A stretch of DNA of 64,000 nucleotides. It comes from Parvibaculum sp040390855 (lineage in GTDB: Bacteria > Pseudomonadota > Alphaproteobacteria > Parvibaculales > Parvibaculaceae). Position numbers and translations under genes: made by a program. The stretch lies in assembly GCA_040390855.1 (NCBI GenBank), contig JAZJXO010000024.1, forward strand, positions 1 to 64,000, written 5' to 3'. The stretch's first letter is position 1, and each line of letters begins with the position of its first letter. This document shows, in pieces, positions 56,514 to 64,000 of this stretch. The notes below the pieces were generated by a model, which made no database searches, was not told where the DNA came from, and saw only the letters and a list, made by a program, of their open reading frames with translations.

Positions 56514-56885
56514 ATGATCGGATATATAACGCTCGGTTGTAATGACCGTGTGAAGGGCGGCGCGTTTTACGACGAGCTGCTCGGCCTGCTCGGCGCAAAG
56601 CGTGCGATGGTTGACGGTGACCGCATGATCCTCTGGTCCAACGGTCAGGGCCCGATGCTCGGCGTGATCAAACCGGCAAACGGCAATGCCGCGACAGTTG
56701 GCAACGGCAACATGGTGGCGCTGGCTGTCGGTTCGCGCGCCAATGTCGATAAAGTCTATGCCAAAGCCATCGCGCTCGGCGGAACCGATGAAGGTGCTCC
56801 CGGTGATCGCGGCGGCAACTTCTACGGTGGCTACTTCCGCGACCTCGACGGCAACAAACTCGTCGCCTTCCACATGGGCGCATAA
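56514..56885 (+). CDS. VOC (glyoxalase/dioxygenase-fold) family protein
   Basis: The 123-residue product is one vicinal-oxygen-chelate domain: MIGYITLGCNDRVKGGAFYDELLGLLGAKR at the start, and FYGGYFRDLDGNKLVAFHMGA at the end with the typical RDLDGNK turn. Such proteins range from lyases to antibiotic-binding and dioxygenase types; the substrate is unknown. GGGAG at 56502-56506 precedes the ATG. It has its own terminators on both sides. Confidence 0.82.
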   Translation: MIGYITLGCNDRVKGGAFYDELLGLLGAKRAMVDGDRMILWSNGQGPMLGVIKPANGNAATVGNGNMVALAVGSRANVDKVYAKAIALGGTDEGAPGDRGGNFYGGYFRDLDGNKLVAFHMGA

Positions 56886-56894
56886 GGTTTTTTG

Positions 56895-56908
56895 TTCCGT
56901 ATACGGAA
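56895..56908. repeat. Perfect palindrome TTCCGTATACGGAA
   Basis: A 14-base perfect palindrome 10 bases behind the VOC gene, directly before its terminator. A related but imperfect sequence, TTCCGTTATACGAA, occupies the loop side of the hairpin at 61220-61259. Role unknown; it could be a protein-binding site or only part of the 3' hairpin structure. Confidence 0.5.
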
Positions 56909-56941
56909 AAAGGCGTGACCGGTTAAGGTCGCGCCTTTTTT
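56909..56941 (+). terminator. Terminator behind the VOC gene
   Basis: AAAGGCGTGACC (56909-56920) pairs with GGTCGCGCCTTT (56927-56938) with one T-G pair and a GGTTAA loop, and a six-base T-run spans 56936-56941. It is a strong intrinsic terminator on the plus strand. Confidence 0.9.
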
Positions 56942-57002
56942 CTTTGGCTGCTTGCTCATACGGGCCCGAAACAAATAAACTGGAAAGAAATATCTGCCCC
57001 CA

Positions 57003-57147
57003 CCCGATTATTTCTCGTTTCTCCCGCATCCTCCAAGCCGTGTAACGAACAGCCAACGATCTCGACATGGAGACGTTCGATCTCTCGCAAGAATCGCACG
57101 AAATCCGAGCCTCAGTGTTGATGGATAAAGGGACTATCCCCGCTTTT
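57003..57147. repeat. Dispersed intergenic repeat, copy B
   Basis: Second copy of the element at 14509-14652. It lies 62 bases behind a terminator, like copy A, and between the convergent VOC and HIT genes. The identical 18-base block is at 57053-57070. The frame from ATG 57067 (METFDLSQES) runs on without the early stop of copy A, and substitutions fall at all codon positions, so coding is unlikely. Confidence 0.75.
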
Positions 57148-57153
57148 CAGGCC

Positions 57154-57573
57154 CTAGCGAATCTCTGCCTTGATCCATTCCGCGTGCTGCTTCAAAAGTC
57201 CGAAATCGGCCAGATTGCGCGCATGGAATTTCAGTTCCAGACCGGAAAAACGCGGGATGATATGGTTGTGCAAATGAAACACGGTCTGTCCGGATTCCGC
57301 TCCGTTCAACTGCACAATCATAATGCCCGGTGCTTTGAAGGCGCGTTTCACCGCCGGTGCGAGCTTCTGTGTTGTGAGCGCAACGGCAGCCTGATAGTCA
57401 GGGTGCAGATCAAAAATATCTGCCGCCGGAAATTTCGGAATGACCAGCGTGTGACCCTCCGCCTGCGGCATCACATCCATGAATGCATAAGTCATGTCGT
57501 CTTCATAAACCTTGAAAGATGGCGCTTCCCCGCGCAGGATTTTTGCGAAAATGTTATTCGGATCATAAGTCAT
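57154..57573 (-). CDS. HIT-family nucleotide-binding protein
   Basis: HIT proteins hydrolyse or transfer nucleotidyl groups. The 139-residue product has the histidine triad FHLHNHIIPR with His100, His102 and His104, and NIFAKILRGEAPSFKVYEDD at the start, as in HinT-like enzymes. It ends a minus-strand group RidA-DUF482-HIT; the gap to the preceding gene is only 3 bases. The exact substrate is not known. Confidence 0.9.
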   Translation of the reverse strand: MTYDPNNIFAKILRGEAPSFKVYEDDMTYAFMDVMPQAEGHTLVIPKFPAADIFDLHPDYQAAVALTTQKLAPAVKRAFKAPGIMIVQLNGAESGQTVFHLHNHIIPRFSGLELKFHARNLADFGLLKQHAEWIKAEIR

Positions 57574-57576
57574 GTG

Positions 57577-58773
57577 TCAGAAATCATCCTCATGCGTGTC
57601 CGCGTTATCGGTGTGGCGGAAGGGTGAATAGGTGTTGAGCAATTCAATATCATGCTCGACATGTTGTCTCTCGCGATTGAGGTAGTCCGCGACCGCCGAC
57701 GAAAAGCTTTCGTTCTCGATCCAGTGTGCACTATAGGTTTTTGACGGCAGATAACCGCGCGCCAGTTTGTGTTCGCCCTGTGCGCCCGCTTCGACACGTT
57801 TCAGACCTTTCGCAATCGCAAAGTCGATGGCCTGATAGTAGCAGCATTCGAAATGCAGAAACGGATGGTGTTCAATCGCGCCCCAGTTGCGTCCGAACAG
57901 AACCTCCGAGCCGATGAAGTTCAAGGCACCCGCGATCATGCGTCCGTTGCGTTTGGCCATGATGAGTAAAGTATCATTCGGCATACGCTCGTTGATCAGG
58001 CTGAAGAATTCGCGGGTGAGATAGGGGCTTCCCCATTTGCGTTGGCCTGTGTCCATGTAAAAATCATAGAACGCATCCCAATGCGTTTCCGTGAGGTCCT
58101 TGCCCGTCACCCAGTCAATTTCGATACCGTTACATATAGCTTTTTCGCGTTCCTTGCGGATCATCTTGCGCTTGCGCGACGACAGGTCGGCGAGAAAATC
58201 GTCGAATGTTTTGTAACCGTTATTGTGCCAATGGAACTGCTGATCGTTGCGCAACAACAACCCGCGTTCGCCGAGATGCGTCCATTGCCGCTCTGGCAGG
58301 AATGTGAAATGGAGCGATGAAACATTGGTGCGACGGGCCACTTCCAGCGCTGCTGCGAGCAACTGATCTTCCGCCGTCGCGCGGCATGCGCCCGGTCGCG
58401 TCAGCAGGCGCGGACCCGTCGCAGGTGTAAAGGGCACGGCGACTTGCAGCTTGGGGTAATAGCTGCCGCCCGCGCGTTCGTAAGCGTCGGCCCAGCCATG
58501 ATCGAAGACATATTCGCCGCGGCTATGGTTCTTGATATACATCGGCACACATCCGGCGAGTGTGCCTTGGTCGTCTTCAAACAGAAGATGATAGGGCATC
58601 CAACCGGTGCGCTTTGTGGCCGATCCGCTTTCTTCGAGTGCGTAGAGGAAGGCGTGCGAGAGAAATGGATTGTACGCTTCGTCGTCAGGGTTGGCGCAGG
58701 CGTTCCACTGGTCGGGATCAACCGCTCCCAATCCTTGCGCAACCTTGATAATGGCCTGTTCCGCATCACCCAT
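57577..58773 (-). CDS. DUF482/FemAB-like N-acyltransferase family protein
   Basis: The 398-residue product belongs to the GNAT-fold family once called peptidoglycan biosynthesis/recognition (COG3146, DUF482). Family parts seen are NPFLSHAFLYALEESGSA near 35, GWMPYHLLFED, SSLHFTFLPE near 151, FHWHNNGYKTFDDFLADLSSRKRKMIRKER near 180 and FECCYYQAIDFAIAKGLKRVEAGAQGEHKLARGY near 308. The reaction is not established; aminoacyl or acyl transfer is inferred from the fold. It lies 9 bases behind RidA. Confidence 0.8.
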   Translation of the reverse strand: MGDAEQAIIKVAQGLGAVDPDQWNACANPDDEAYNPFLSHAFLYALEESGSATKRTGWMPYHLLFEDDQGTLAGCVPMYIKNHSRGEYVFDHGWADAYERAGGSYYPKLQVAVPFTPATGPRLLTRPGACRATAEDQLLAAALEVARRTNVSSLHFTFLPERQWTHLGERGLLLRNDQQFHWHNNGYKTFDDFLADLSSRKRKMIRKEREKAICNGIEIDWVTGKDLTETHWDAFYDFYMDTGQRKWGSPYLTREFFSLINERMPNDTLLIMAKRNGRMIAGALNFIGSEVLFGRNWGAIEHHPFLHFECCYYQAIDFAIAKGLKRVEAGAQGEHKLARGYLPSKTYSAHWIENESFSSAVADYLNRERQHVEHDIELLNTYSPFRHTDNADTHEDDF

Positions 58774-58782
58774 GATTTCAGC

Positions 58783-59250
58783 TTACTTGATTTCGAAGAT
58801 GGCTTCGACCTCAACCGCGATGTCGACGGGAAGGTTTGGTGCGGAGACGGCGGAGCGGGCGTGGCGTCCCGCGTCACCGAAGATTTCGACCATCAGATCG
58901 GATGCACCGTTGATGACGAGAGGTTGCTGGTTGAACTCCGGTGTCGAGTTGACGAAGCCCAGAAGTTTGACCACGCGGGTGACGCGATCAAGGTCGCCGC
59001 CGACCGCGTTTTTGAGTTGAGCGATGACGTTGAGGGCAGTCAGACGCGCCGCTTTTTGGCCTTGCCCCACATCGAAATCGCGACCGAGTTTGCCCGCATA
59101 TTCAACACCCTTGGGCCCCATAGGACCCTGACCGGAAATGAAAACAAGGTTTCCGGTGATGACAAAAGGCACGTAATTGGCGACGGGTGTGGCGGCTTGC
59201 GGCAGAGTAATGCCCAGTTCCTTCAGTCGTGTTTCAATCCGTCCTGCCAT
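58783..59250 (-). CDS. RidA family (YjgF/YER057c/UK114) protein
   Basis: RidA deaminases clear reactive enamine/imine intermediates from pyridoxal-phosphate enzymes. The 155-residue product shows VITGNLVFISGQGPMGPKG near 29, ALNVIAQLKNAVGGDLDRVTRVVKLLGFVNS near 72 and RSAVSAPNLPVDIAVEVEAIFEI at the end. The arginine of HARSAVSAPNLP is at the active-site position. It is longer than archetypal RidA (about 128 residues), as in one subgroup of the family. Divergent to agmatine deiminase. Confidence 0.88.
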   Translation of the reverse strand: MAGRIETRLKELGITLPQAATPVANYVPFVITGNLVFISGQGPMGPKGVEYAGKLGRDFDVGQGQKAARLTALNVIAQLKNAVGGDLDRVTRVVKLLGFVNSTPEFNQQPLVINGASDLMVEIFGDAGRHARSAVSAPNLPVDIAVEVEAIFEIK

Positions 59251-59347
59251 GTTTTGTCTCCCTGTTTCCGGCAGTTGCGTAGCGATTGCGAGCAGGTATA
59301 CCTAGCATGTTTGGCTCATGGGTGTGAAAGCCCTTCAGGAGATCGAA

Positions 59348-60388
59348 ATGAGAAGTTCTGTCCGCACACCCGCCGATGACGGCATGTTCATGCCTGCCGA
59401 ATGGGAGCCCCATGCGCGCTGCTGGATGCAATGGCCCTCGCGCGGCGAAGTCTGGGGCGAGCAACTGCCGCAAGCCTATATGGCCTATGCGCAGGTCGCG
59501 CGCGCCATCTCGCAGTTCGAGCCGGTGTCGATGGTGTGCCGTCCGGCGGACGAGGCGCAGGCGCAACTAGCGTGTGGTCGCGGCGTCGAGATCGTGCCGT
59601 TCGAGATCGACGATTCATGGGCGCGCGATTCCGGTCCGACATTTCTTATCGATGGCAAGGGCCATACAGCCGGTGTCCATTGGCGTTTCAACGCCTGGGG
59701 CAACAGCTATTGGCCGCATGACAATGACGGGAAAGTCGGCGGTCTTATTCTTGATCGCGTGAAGACGAAAAAATATGAAGGGCCGATGGTGCTCGAAGGC
59801 GGCTCCATCTGTGCCGATGGGTACGGCACGTTGCTGACGACGGAAGAATGTCTGCTCAATGAGAACCGCAATCCGGAATTGACGCGCCAGCAGATCGAAG
59901 AGCGCCTCGCGCTGCATCTCGGTGTGCGCCGTATCATCTGGCTTGATCGCGGACTGGAGGATGACGAGACGGATGGCCATGTCGATATGATCTGCTGCTT
60001 TGCCGGTCCGGGTCGTGTGTTGTTGCACATGCCGGAAGACAGGAGCGATCTCAACTGGGTGCGGATGCAGGACAATCGCAAGCGGCTCGAAGCAGCGAAA
60101 GACGCGCGCGGCAACAAGCTCGATATTATCGAGGTGCCGCAGCCCAAACGCAATTTGACGCGCGACGACGGACGCAGACTCTCAACGTCCTATGTCAATT
60201 TTTATATTGCCAATGGCGGGATCGTGATGCCGAGCTTTGATGATCCCAATGACGAGGTTGCGCGCAAGATCGTCGCGGATGCTTTTCCCGATCGCAAAGT
60301 GGTGCAGGTGCCCGCGCTCGACATTGCGGCGGGCGGCGGCGTCATTCATTGCATCACGCAACAGCAGCCGGTCGGTACGTCGCTCTGA
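59348..60388 (+). CDS. aguA: Agmatine deiminase family protein
   Basis: Agmatine deiminase turns agmatine into N-carbamoylputrescine and ammonia. AGGAG (59337-59341) fixes ATG 59348, giving 346 residues. Seen: MPAEWEPHARCWMQWPSR near 15, DDSWARDSGPTFLI near 85 with catalytic Asp, DGHVDMICCFAGPG near 207 with catalytic His, and the nucleophile Cys335 in GGGVIHCITQQQP. No N-carbamoylputrescine amidase is adjacent, and peptidyl-arginine deiminases share the fold, so exact substrate is likely but not certain. Confidence 0.88.
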   Translation: MRSSVRTPADDGMFMPAEWEPHARCWMQWPSRGEVWGEQLPQAYMAYAQVARAISQFEPVSMVCRPADEAQAQLACGRGVEIVPFEIDDSWARDSGPTFLIDGKGHTAGVHWRFNAWGNSYWPHDNDGKVGGLILDRVKTKKYEGPMVLEGGSICADGYGTLLTTEECLLNENRNPELTRQQIEERLALHLGVRRIIWLDRGLEDDETDGHVDMICCFAGPGRVLLHMPEDRSDLNWVRMQDNRKRLEAAKDARGNKLDIIEVPQPKRNLTRDDGRRLSTSYVNFYIANGGIVMPSFDDPNDEVARKIVADAFPDRKVVQVPALDIAAGGGVIHCITQQQPVGTSL

Positions 60389-60392
60389 TGGT

Positions 60393-61109
60393 TCAACCGT
60401 TGATGATGAGGCGCGAGGCGCTGCTGCCTTTGCTTTTGTCGGCATACATGGCGCGGTCGGCGCGTTCGAGCAGGTCGCTGGATTCGGTGTTTGCATCATA
60501 TGAGGCGATACCGAGGCTCGCGCGCACCGCGATTTTTCCGATGGTTGATGTCAGTCCGAGTTTGTTGAGGCCACGTACGAGCTGACGCGCACGTTCGCGG
60601 GCCGGTGTCTGCTGGGCGCGGACGAAGAGGATTGCGAATTCATCGCCGCCGAGACGTGCGGCATAGTCGGTAGCGCGGACGTTCTGCTGGAGATGGCGGC
60701 CGACGGCGCGCAAGACGTCGTCGCCCGTCGAGTGACCATGGCGGTCGTTGATGCCTTTGAAATCATTGAGATCGAAATAGGCGAGGATGCCGCTTTCATC
60801 ATAGCGTGCGGCGCTCATCAGATTGCGTTGCAGGATATTGTCAAAGCCGCGCCGGTTGAGAAGGCCGGTGAGTTCATCCGTCATCGCCATGTTTTCAAGT
60901 TGGGCGATGCGGGCGTTGAGTTCGGCAATGCGGTTTTCCGCTTCGACTGCATAACTCAAAGCGCTTGCAAGGATGCGATCAGGACGCGCCTTCAGTCCTT
61001 CATCCGTGATGAAGTGACGAAACCGGTTCGTGGCATCGTCTGTGTCTTTGGGCAGACCGCTGCCCTTTGAAGGCTTCGGTGCGCTGATGGCAATTTTTTC
61101 GCGTCTCAT
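60393..61109 (-). CDS. GGDEF diguanylate cyclase
   Basis: Makes the second messenger c-di-GMP. The 238-residue product has no membrane segment; an N-terminal tail, a coiled coil (about 48-75, AEN-RIAELNARIAQLEN) and a GGDEF domain. The catalytic GGDEF (154-158) is intact, MTDELTGLLNRRGFD (76-90) is present, and an RxxD inhibitory site (RATD, 145-148) sits five residues before GGDEF. The sensor input is unclear. Convergent with agmatine deiminase, with four bases between stops. Confidence 0.93.
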   Translation of the reverse strand: MRREKIAISAPKPSKGSGLPKDTDDATNRFRHFITDEGLKARPDRILASALSYAVEAENRIAELNARIAQLENMAMTDELTGLLNRRGFDNILQRNLMSAARYDESGILAYFDLNDFKGINDRHGHSTGDDVLRAVGRHLQQNVRATDYAARLGGDEFAILFVRAQQTPARERARQLVRGLNKLGLTSTIGKIAVRASLGIASYDANTESSDLLERADRAMYADKSKGSSASRLIING

Positions 61110-61219
61110 CTCGTTCCCCTCTGCCCATTATGGAAATGGTCACAGGGTTAATAGCAAAGCTCTTGCCAGTTAAAAAACCGCAGCAACTCGGGGGTTCGTG
61201 TTGTTAACGTCTTGTCAAG

Positions 61220-61259
61220 ACCCGGCAATATTTTCCGTTATACGAAAGTATTGCCGGGT
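61220..61259. repeat. Long inverted repeat behind the hydroxyacid reductase gene
   Basis: ACCCGGCAATATTTTC (61220-61235) and GAAAGTATTGCCGGGT (61244-61259) pair over 16 bp with one T-G pair and an 8-base loop. It lies 10 bases behind the minus-strand reductase stop and before the GGDEF gene. No T-run follows on the minus strand. An overlapping palindrome GTCTTGTCAAGAC (61209-61221) abuts it. It probably ends or stabilises the reductase transcript. Confidence 0.6.
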
Positions 61260-61268
61260 GGAACGGGC

Positions 61269-62222
61269 TTAAACCACGCGGTCGCGGGGCGGGCGTCCGG
61301 CAAAAAAATCGTCGAGATTGTCGAGGGCGCGAAAGCCCATCGCGTTGCGTGTTTCAAGGGTCGCGCTGCCCAGATGAGGCAGCAGAAAAGCGTTGGACAA
61401 TGTCCGGTAGCGCGGATCAATGCGAGGCTCGTTGTTGAAGACGTCAAGCCCGATGGCGGCGAGGTGACGTGATTGCAGGGCGGCGATCAGGTCGTCGTCG
61501 TTCACGATGTCGCCGCGTGCCGTGTTGATGACAACGGCGCCTACGGGCAGTTGCGCCAGGGCAGCGGCGTTGACAAGACCCCGTGTCTCCGCCGTCGAGG
61601 CGCAGTTGATCGAGAAAAAGTCGGACACATTGAGAAGGCTGCTGAGCGTTGGATGATATGTGGCGGCACCTGCCTCGGCTACGGCGCGGCGGTTGTGATA
61701 GTGGATCTCCATGCCGAAGGCGCGGGCGCGTTTGGCAACGGCCTGTCCGATACGACCCATACCGAGAATGCCGAGGCGTTTGCCCGTCAGGGACAGGCCG
61801 AGCATTCCTGTCGGTGCCCAGTTCGTCCATGTGTTCTCTCGGATCGCGGCCATGCCGGACGCTGCGCCGCGTGCAGCCCCCAGCAGCAGCAGCAAGGCGA
61901 TGTCGGCGGTCGCATCGGTTAGCACGTCCGGCGTGTTCGTCACGAGGATGCCGCGCGCCTTGGCAGCAGCGAGGTCGATATGGTCCGTGCCGACGGAAAA
62001 GCTCGCGATGATTTTGATGCTGTCCGGTAATCTGTTGATCACCGTTGCATCGACACGGTCGGTGACGGTGACGAGCAATGCATCCTTGCCCGCCGCGCCC
62101 GCGATGAGGCTTGTCTGATCGGAGAGCTTGTCCGGGCGGTGTGCTTCTACTTCGAAGGAAGCAGCGGCGCGGGCTTCGACCTCCGGCGGCAGCTTGCGGG
62201 TTATATGAATTTTCGGCTTCAT
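61269..62222 (-). CDS. D-isomer-specific 2-hydroxyacid dehydrogenase (glyoxylate/hydroxypyruvate reductase type)
   Basis: The enzyme reduces 2-oxoacids such as glyoxylate with NAD(P)H. From ATG 62222 the product is 317 residues: substrate domain (MKPKIHITRKLPPEVEAR), Rossmann motif GILGMGRIGQAVAKRA near 150, catalytic Arg in INTARGDIVNDDDL near 233, Glu in LDVFNNEPRIDP, and catalytic His in FLLPHLGSAT near 283. An upstream extension to 62303 is open but lacks support. It most resembles GyaR-type reductases; substrate range is unproven. Confidence 0.9.
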   Translation of the reverse strand: MKPKIHITRKLPPEVEARAAASFEVEAHRPDKLSDQTSLIAGAAGKDALLVTVTDRVDATVINRLPDSIKIIASFSVGTDHIDLAAAKARGILVTNTPDVLTDATADIALLLLLGAARGAASGMAAIRENTWTNWAPTGMLGLSLTGKRLGILGMGRIGQAVAKRARAFGMEIHYHNRRAVAEAGAATYHPTLSSLLNVSDFFSINCASTAETRGLVNAAALAQLPVGAVVINTARGDIVNDDDLIAALQSRHLAAIGLDVFNNEPRIDPRYRTLSNAFLLPHLGSATLETRNAMGFRALDNLDDFFAGRPPRDRVV

Positions 62223-62319
62223 TTCATTCTTGATGTAATTGCTTTGCCGCTCTGGTTTACTGGAACATGCGCGGGACTGCAAAGGTCCGCGATGCGAGGC
62301 CAATCAGGTGAGTTCAAAG

Positions 62320-63198
62320 ATGCAGGGCATGAGGCGGGTATTTGCAGGCATAGTGGGGGTGGTTCTCGCTCTTGCGGTGACGGTATTGGCGTCGGTTCTG
62401 GTGGTTCGTTGTGTGATGCCCTTGCAGAGTGTCGTCGAAGCGCAGCCGCATCGTGCCGTGTATGACCTCAGTCTCGATCAGGCCTCGTCCGACGGCGGCG
62501 TCACGGGGCTTGAAGGACGTATGGTTGTGGAATGGCGCGGCGGTCCGGCTTGCGACGGCTACACATCCGAACAGCGTGTGGTCACGAAAAGCACGGATGA
62601 TACGGGTCAGGTTTCGGTGAGCGATGTGCGTCTGAGCGCATGGGAGTCAGTTGACGGCAACGAGTTCCGTTTTGACCGGACGGAATATGCGGATGGCGTT
62701 CTTGGCACACAGGAATTCGGTAAGGCCGAACGCGCGAACGGCAAAGTCATTCTTGAGCTTGAATATGGAGACCCGATTGAGCTTCCCTCGGATGTGTTGT
62801 TTCCGACCGCGTTCAACGCCGAACTCACCAGGGCGATTGCTCGCGGTAAGTCGTCCTATGTGCGTCTTCTCTTTGACGGTGCACAGAAATATGCGTCAAA
62901 CGTCACAGCCTTTATCAGCAAGGATGAAAAACCGGCGGGTGCTGCTGCTCTCATCCCGATCAAGAACGCGCCTGAAGGGGCGATGCTCGCGCAAATGAAA
63001 GAACGCGTCGTTCACATCAGCTTTTTTGATCTCAATCCCGAAGTGCAGTCCGATACGGCAGATGCGGCACCGAGTTTTGAGATGGACCAGACCATTTTCC
63101 CCAATGGCGTGATGGGTAGCATCAAACTCATCTATCAGGATGCGATCATCGACGGTGTGTTGCAGGACATCGAGTATTTCAAGCCCGGCAGTTGTTAA
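62320..63198 (+). CDS. EipB-type (DUF1849) cell-envelope integrity protein
   Basis: EipB is a periplasmic beta-spiral protein needed for envelope integrity in Brucella and kin. The 292-residue product from ATG 62320 has an N-terminal hydrophobic segment (8-29), RAVYDLSLDQ near 45, GRMVVEWRGGPACDGYTSEQR near 66, LFPTAFNAEL near 165 and ends in FKPGSC. Cys78 and the terminal Cys292 match the conserved disulfide pair known in the family. AGGTGA at 62306-62311 supports this start; GTG 62308 is an alternative. Confidence 0.83.
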   Translation: MQGMRRVFAGIVGVVLALAVTVLASVLVVRCVMPLQSVVEAQPHRAVYDLSLDQASSDGGVTGLEGRMVVEWRGGPACDGYTSEQRVVTKSTDDTGQVSVSDVRLSAWESVDGNEFRFDRTEYADGVLGTQEFGKAERANGKVILELEYGDPIELPSDVLFPTAFNAELTRAIARGKSSYVRLLFDGAQKYASNVTAFISKDEKPAGAAALIPIKNAPEGAMLAQMKERVVHISFFDLNPEVQSDTADAAPSFEMDQTIFPNGVMGSIKLIYQDAIIDGVLQDIEYFKPGSC

Positions 63199-64000
63199 TC
63201 GTCGTTTCCTGTCTTGTCCGGCCTCTTCGTGGAGCGCATTCCGCGTCCTTTGATAATGGCATCGCGACCGAAGCGTTCGCGCACTTTGTCCATTGCGCGT
63301 TCGGCGTCGGCGCGGCGGGTGGCGGCGGGGTCGAGCATGTCCGGCGGATCGGCAAAGTCACCGCCCAGAAGTTGTGACAGGCCGACACCGAGCAGACGAA
63401 ATGATGTGCCGTTGGTTTCTTTCGCAAGAAGCGGTGCGCTGAAGCGGTAAATGACTTCGGCAAGTTGCGTGGGGTCGGGCAGTGTGATGCTGCGTGTGCG
63501 GCTTTTGAAATCCGCTGTCTTCAGTTTCAGCACAATCGTCTGACCGGAATTGCCCGCCGCTTTTGCGCGTGTCGCCACGTGCTCGCAGAGGGGCCAGAGT
63601 TTGCGGCGCAATTCCTCTGCGTCGGAAATGTCGTCAAAGAATGTCGTCTCCGCCGAGATCGTTTTGGCGGTATTGCGGCTTGAGACATTGCGGTCATCGA
63701 GCCCGCGCGATAGACGCCATAGGCGGCGGCCCATGACCCCGTAGCGTGCCATCAGGTCGTTTTCTTCCATGTGCTGCAACTGTGCGATGCGTGTGATCCC
63801 GTCGCGCGCGAGTTTTGTTTCAAGGGCTTTGCCGACACCCCAGATGAGTGACACAGGTTTTGTCGCGAGGAATGTTAATGCCTCTTCGCGTCCGATGGTC
63901 GAGAAGCCGCGCGGCTTGTCCATATCGGAGGCGATTTTTGCCAGAAATTTGCAGTAGCTGAGGCCAACGGAAACTGTGATGCCGATTTCCTTTTCGATGC
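63195..64000 (-). CDS. dinB: DNA polymerase IV (DinB), C-terminal part (cut by window end)
   Basis: DinB is a Y-family translesion polymerase. The frame runs to the window edge: upstream of the internal ATG it reads VGLSYCKFLAKIASDM then DKPRGF, the classical Y-family motif, so the start lies beyond 64000. Seen are the helix-hairpin-helix region SLIWGVGKALETKLARDG and little-finger domain SSRNTAKTISAETTF. The C-terminal tail is longer than in E. coli DinB and ends RPDKTGNDD without a clear clamp-binding motif. Confidence 0.93.
   Translation of the reverse strand, partial: IEKEIGITVSVGLSYCKFLAKIASDMDKPRGFSTIGREEALTFLATKPVSLIWGVGKALETKLARDGITRIAQLQHMEENDLMARYGVMGRRLWRLSRGLDDRNVSSRNTAKTISAETTFFDDISDAEELRRKLWPLCEHVATRAKAAGNSGQTIVLKLKTADFKSRTRSITLPDPTQLAEVIYRFSAPLLAKETNGTSFRLLGVGLSQLLGGDFADPPDMLDPAATRRADAERAMDKVRERFGRDAIIKGRGMRSTKRPDKTGNDD

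Overview
The window is a chromosomal segment of a GC-rich alphaproteobacterium. The evidence is the alphaproteobacterial S10-spc-alpha ribosomal cluster that starts behind tuf and has no rpsD or rpmJ in it, an RpoA ending in an alphaproteobacterial-type tail, MipZ (division-plane positioning), an EipB/DUF1849 envelope protein, an ATP12-type chaperone, DUF1489 and DUF482 proteins. I cannot place it below class from sequence alone. Gene density is very high, with many 4-base ATGA start/stop overlaps and almost no space between convergent genes. No rRNA, CRISPR array, prophage, integrase or insertion sequence was seen.

Layout. 1-14.4 kb: end of tuf, then a single-strand block of 27 ribosomal protein genes with secY, adk and rpoA, closed by a strong terminator behind rplQ. 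14.4-20.5 kb: periplasmic HtrA/DegQ protease, RarA ATPase, CrcB fluoride channel, RluC-type pseudouridine synthase, HAD phosphatase and ATP12 chaperone, the last five in an overlapping chain. 20.6-24.2 kb: propionyl-CoA carboxylase beta and alpha. 24.2-29.6 kb: REP-like palindrome, bactofilin-like membrane protein, small membrane protein, Baeyer-Villiger-type flavin monooxygenase, lipB, an orphan FliN-like domain, then siroheme synthase N-terminal domain plus APS reductase behind an AT-rich inverted repeat. 29.7 kb: tRNA-Leu(GAG).

30-43 kb is a catabolic region: isovaleryl-CoA dehydrogenase, a thioesterase-fold protein, PAP2 phosphatase, thiolase, a choline-kinase-like protein, a dimethylglycine/sarcosine dehydrogenase-like flavoprotein, a TetR regulator and methylcrotonyl-CoA carboxylase beta/alpha. 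With the propionyl-CoA carboxylase pair this points to branched-chain amino acid and methylated-amine use. 44.4-50.1 kb holds a four-gene minus-strand operon: amino-acid permease, glutamine-synthetase-like ligase, aldehyde dehydrogenase and iron alcohol dehydrogenase. Its enzyme set matches import and gamma-glutamylation of an amino alcohol, then oxidation of the alcohol to the acid. I think this is the most interesting metabolic unit here.

50.5-56.4 kb carries cell-cycle and envelope genes: mipZ, a D,D-carboxypeptidase fused to a SPOR septum-binding domain, clpS and clpA. 56.5-64 kb: VOC protein, HIT protein, DUF482 acyltransferase-like protein, RidA, agmatine deiminase, a GGDEF diguanylate cyclase, glyoxylate/hydroxyacid reductase, EipB and the 3' part of dinB, which runs off the end.

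Non-coding points of note: a diverged pair of about 145-bp repeats (14509-14652 and 57003-57147), each just behind a terminator; the 12-bp perfect AT-rich inverted repeat before the sulfur genes; a hairpin between the permease and ligase genes; and the rule that eight of nine convergent gene pairs meet within -4 to +4 bases of each other.
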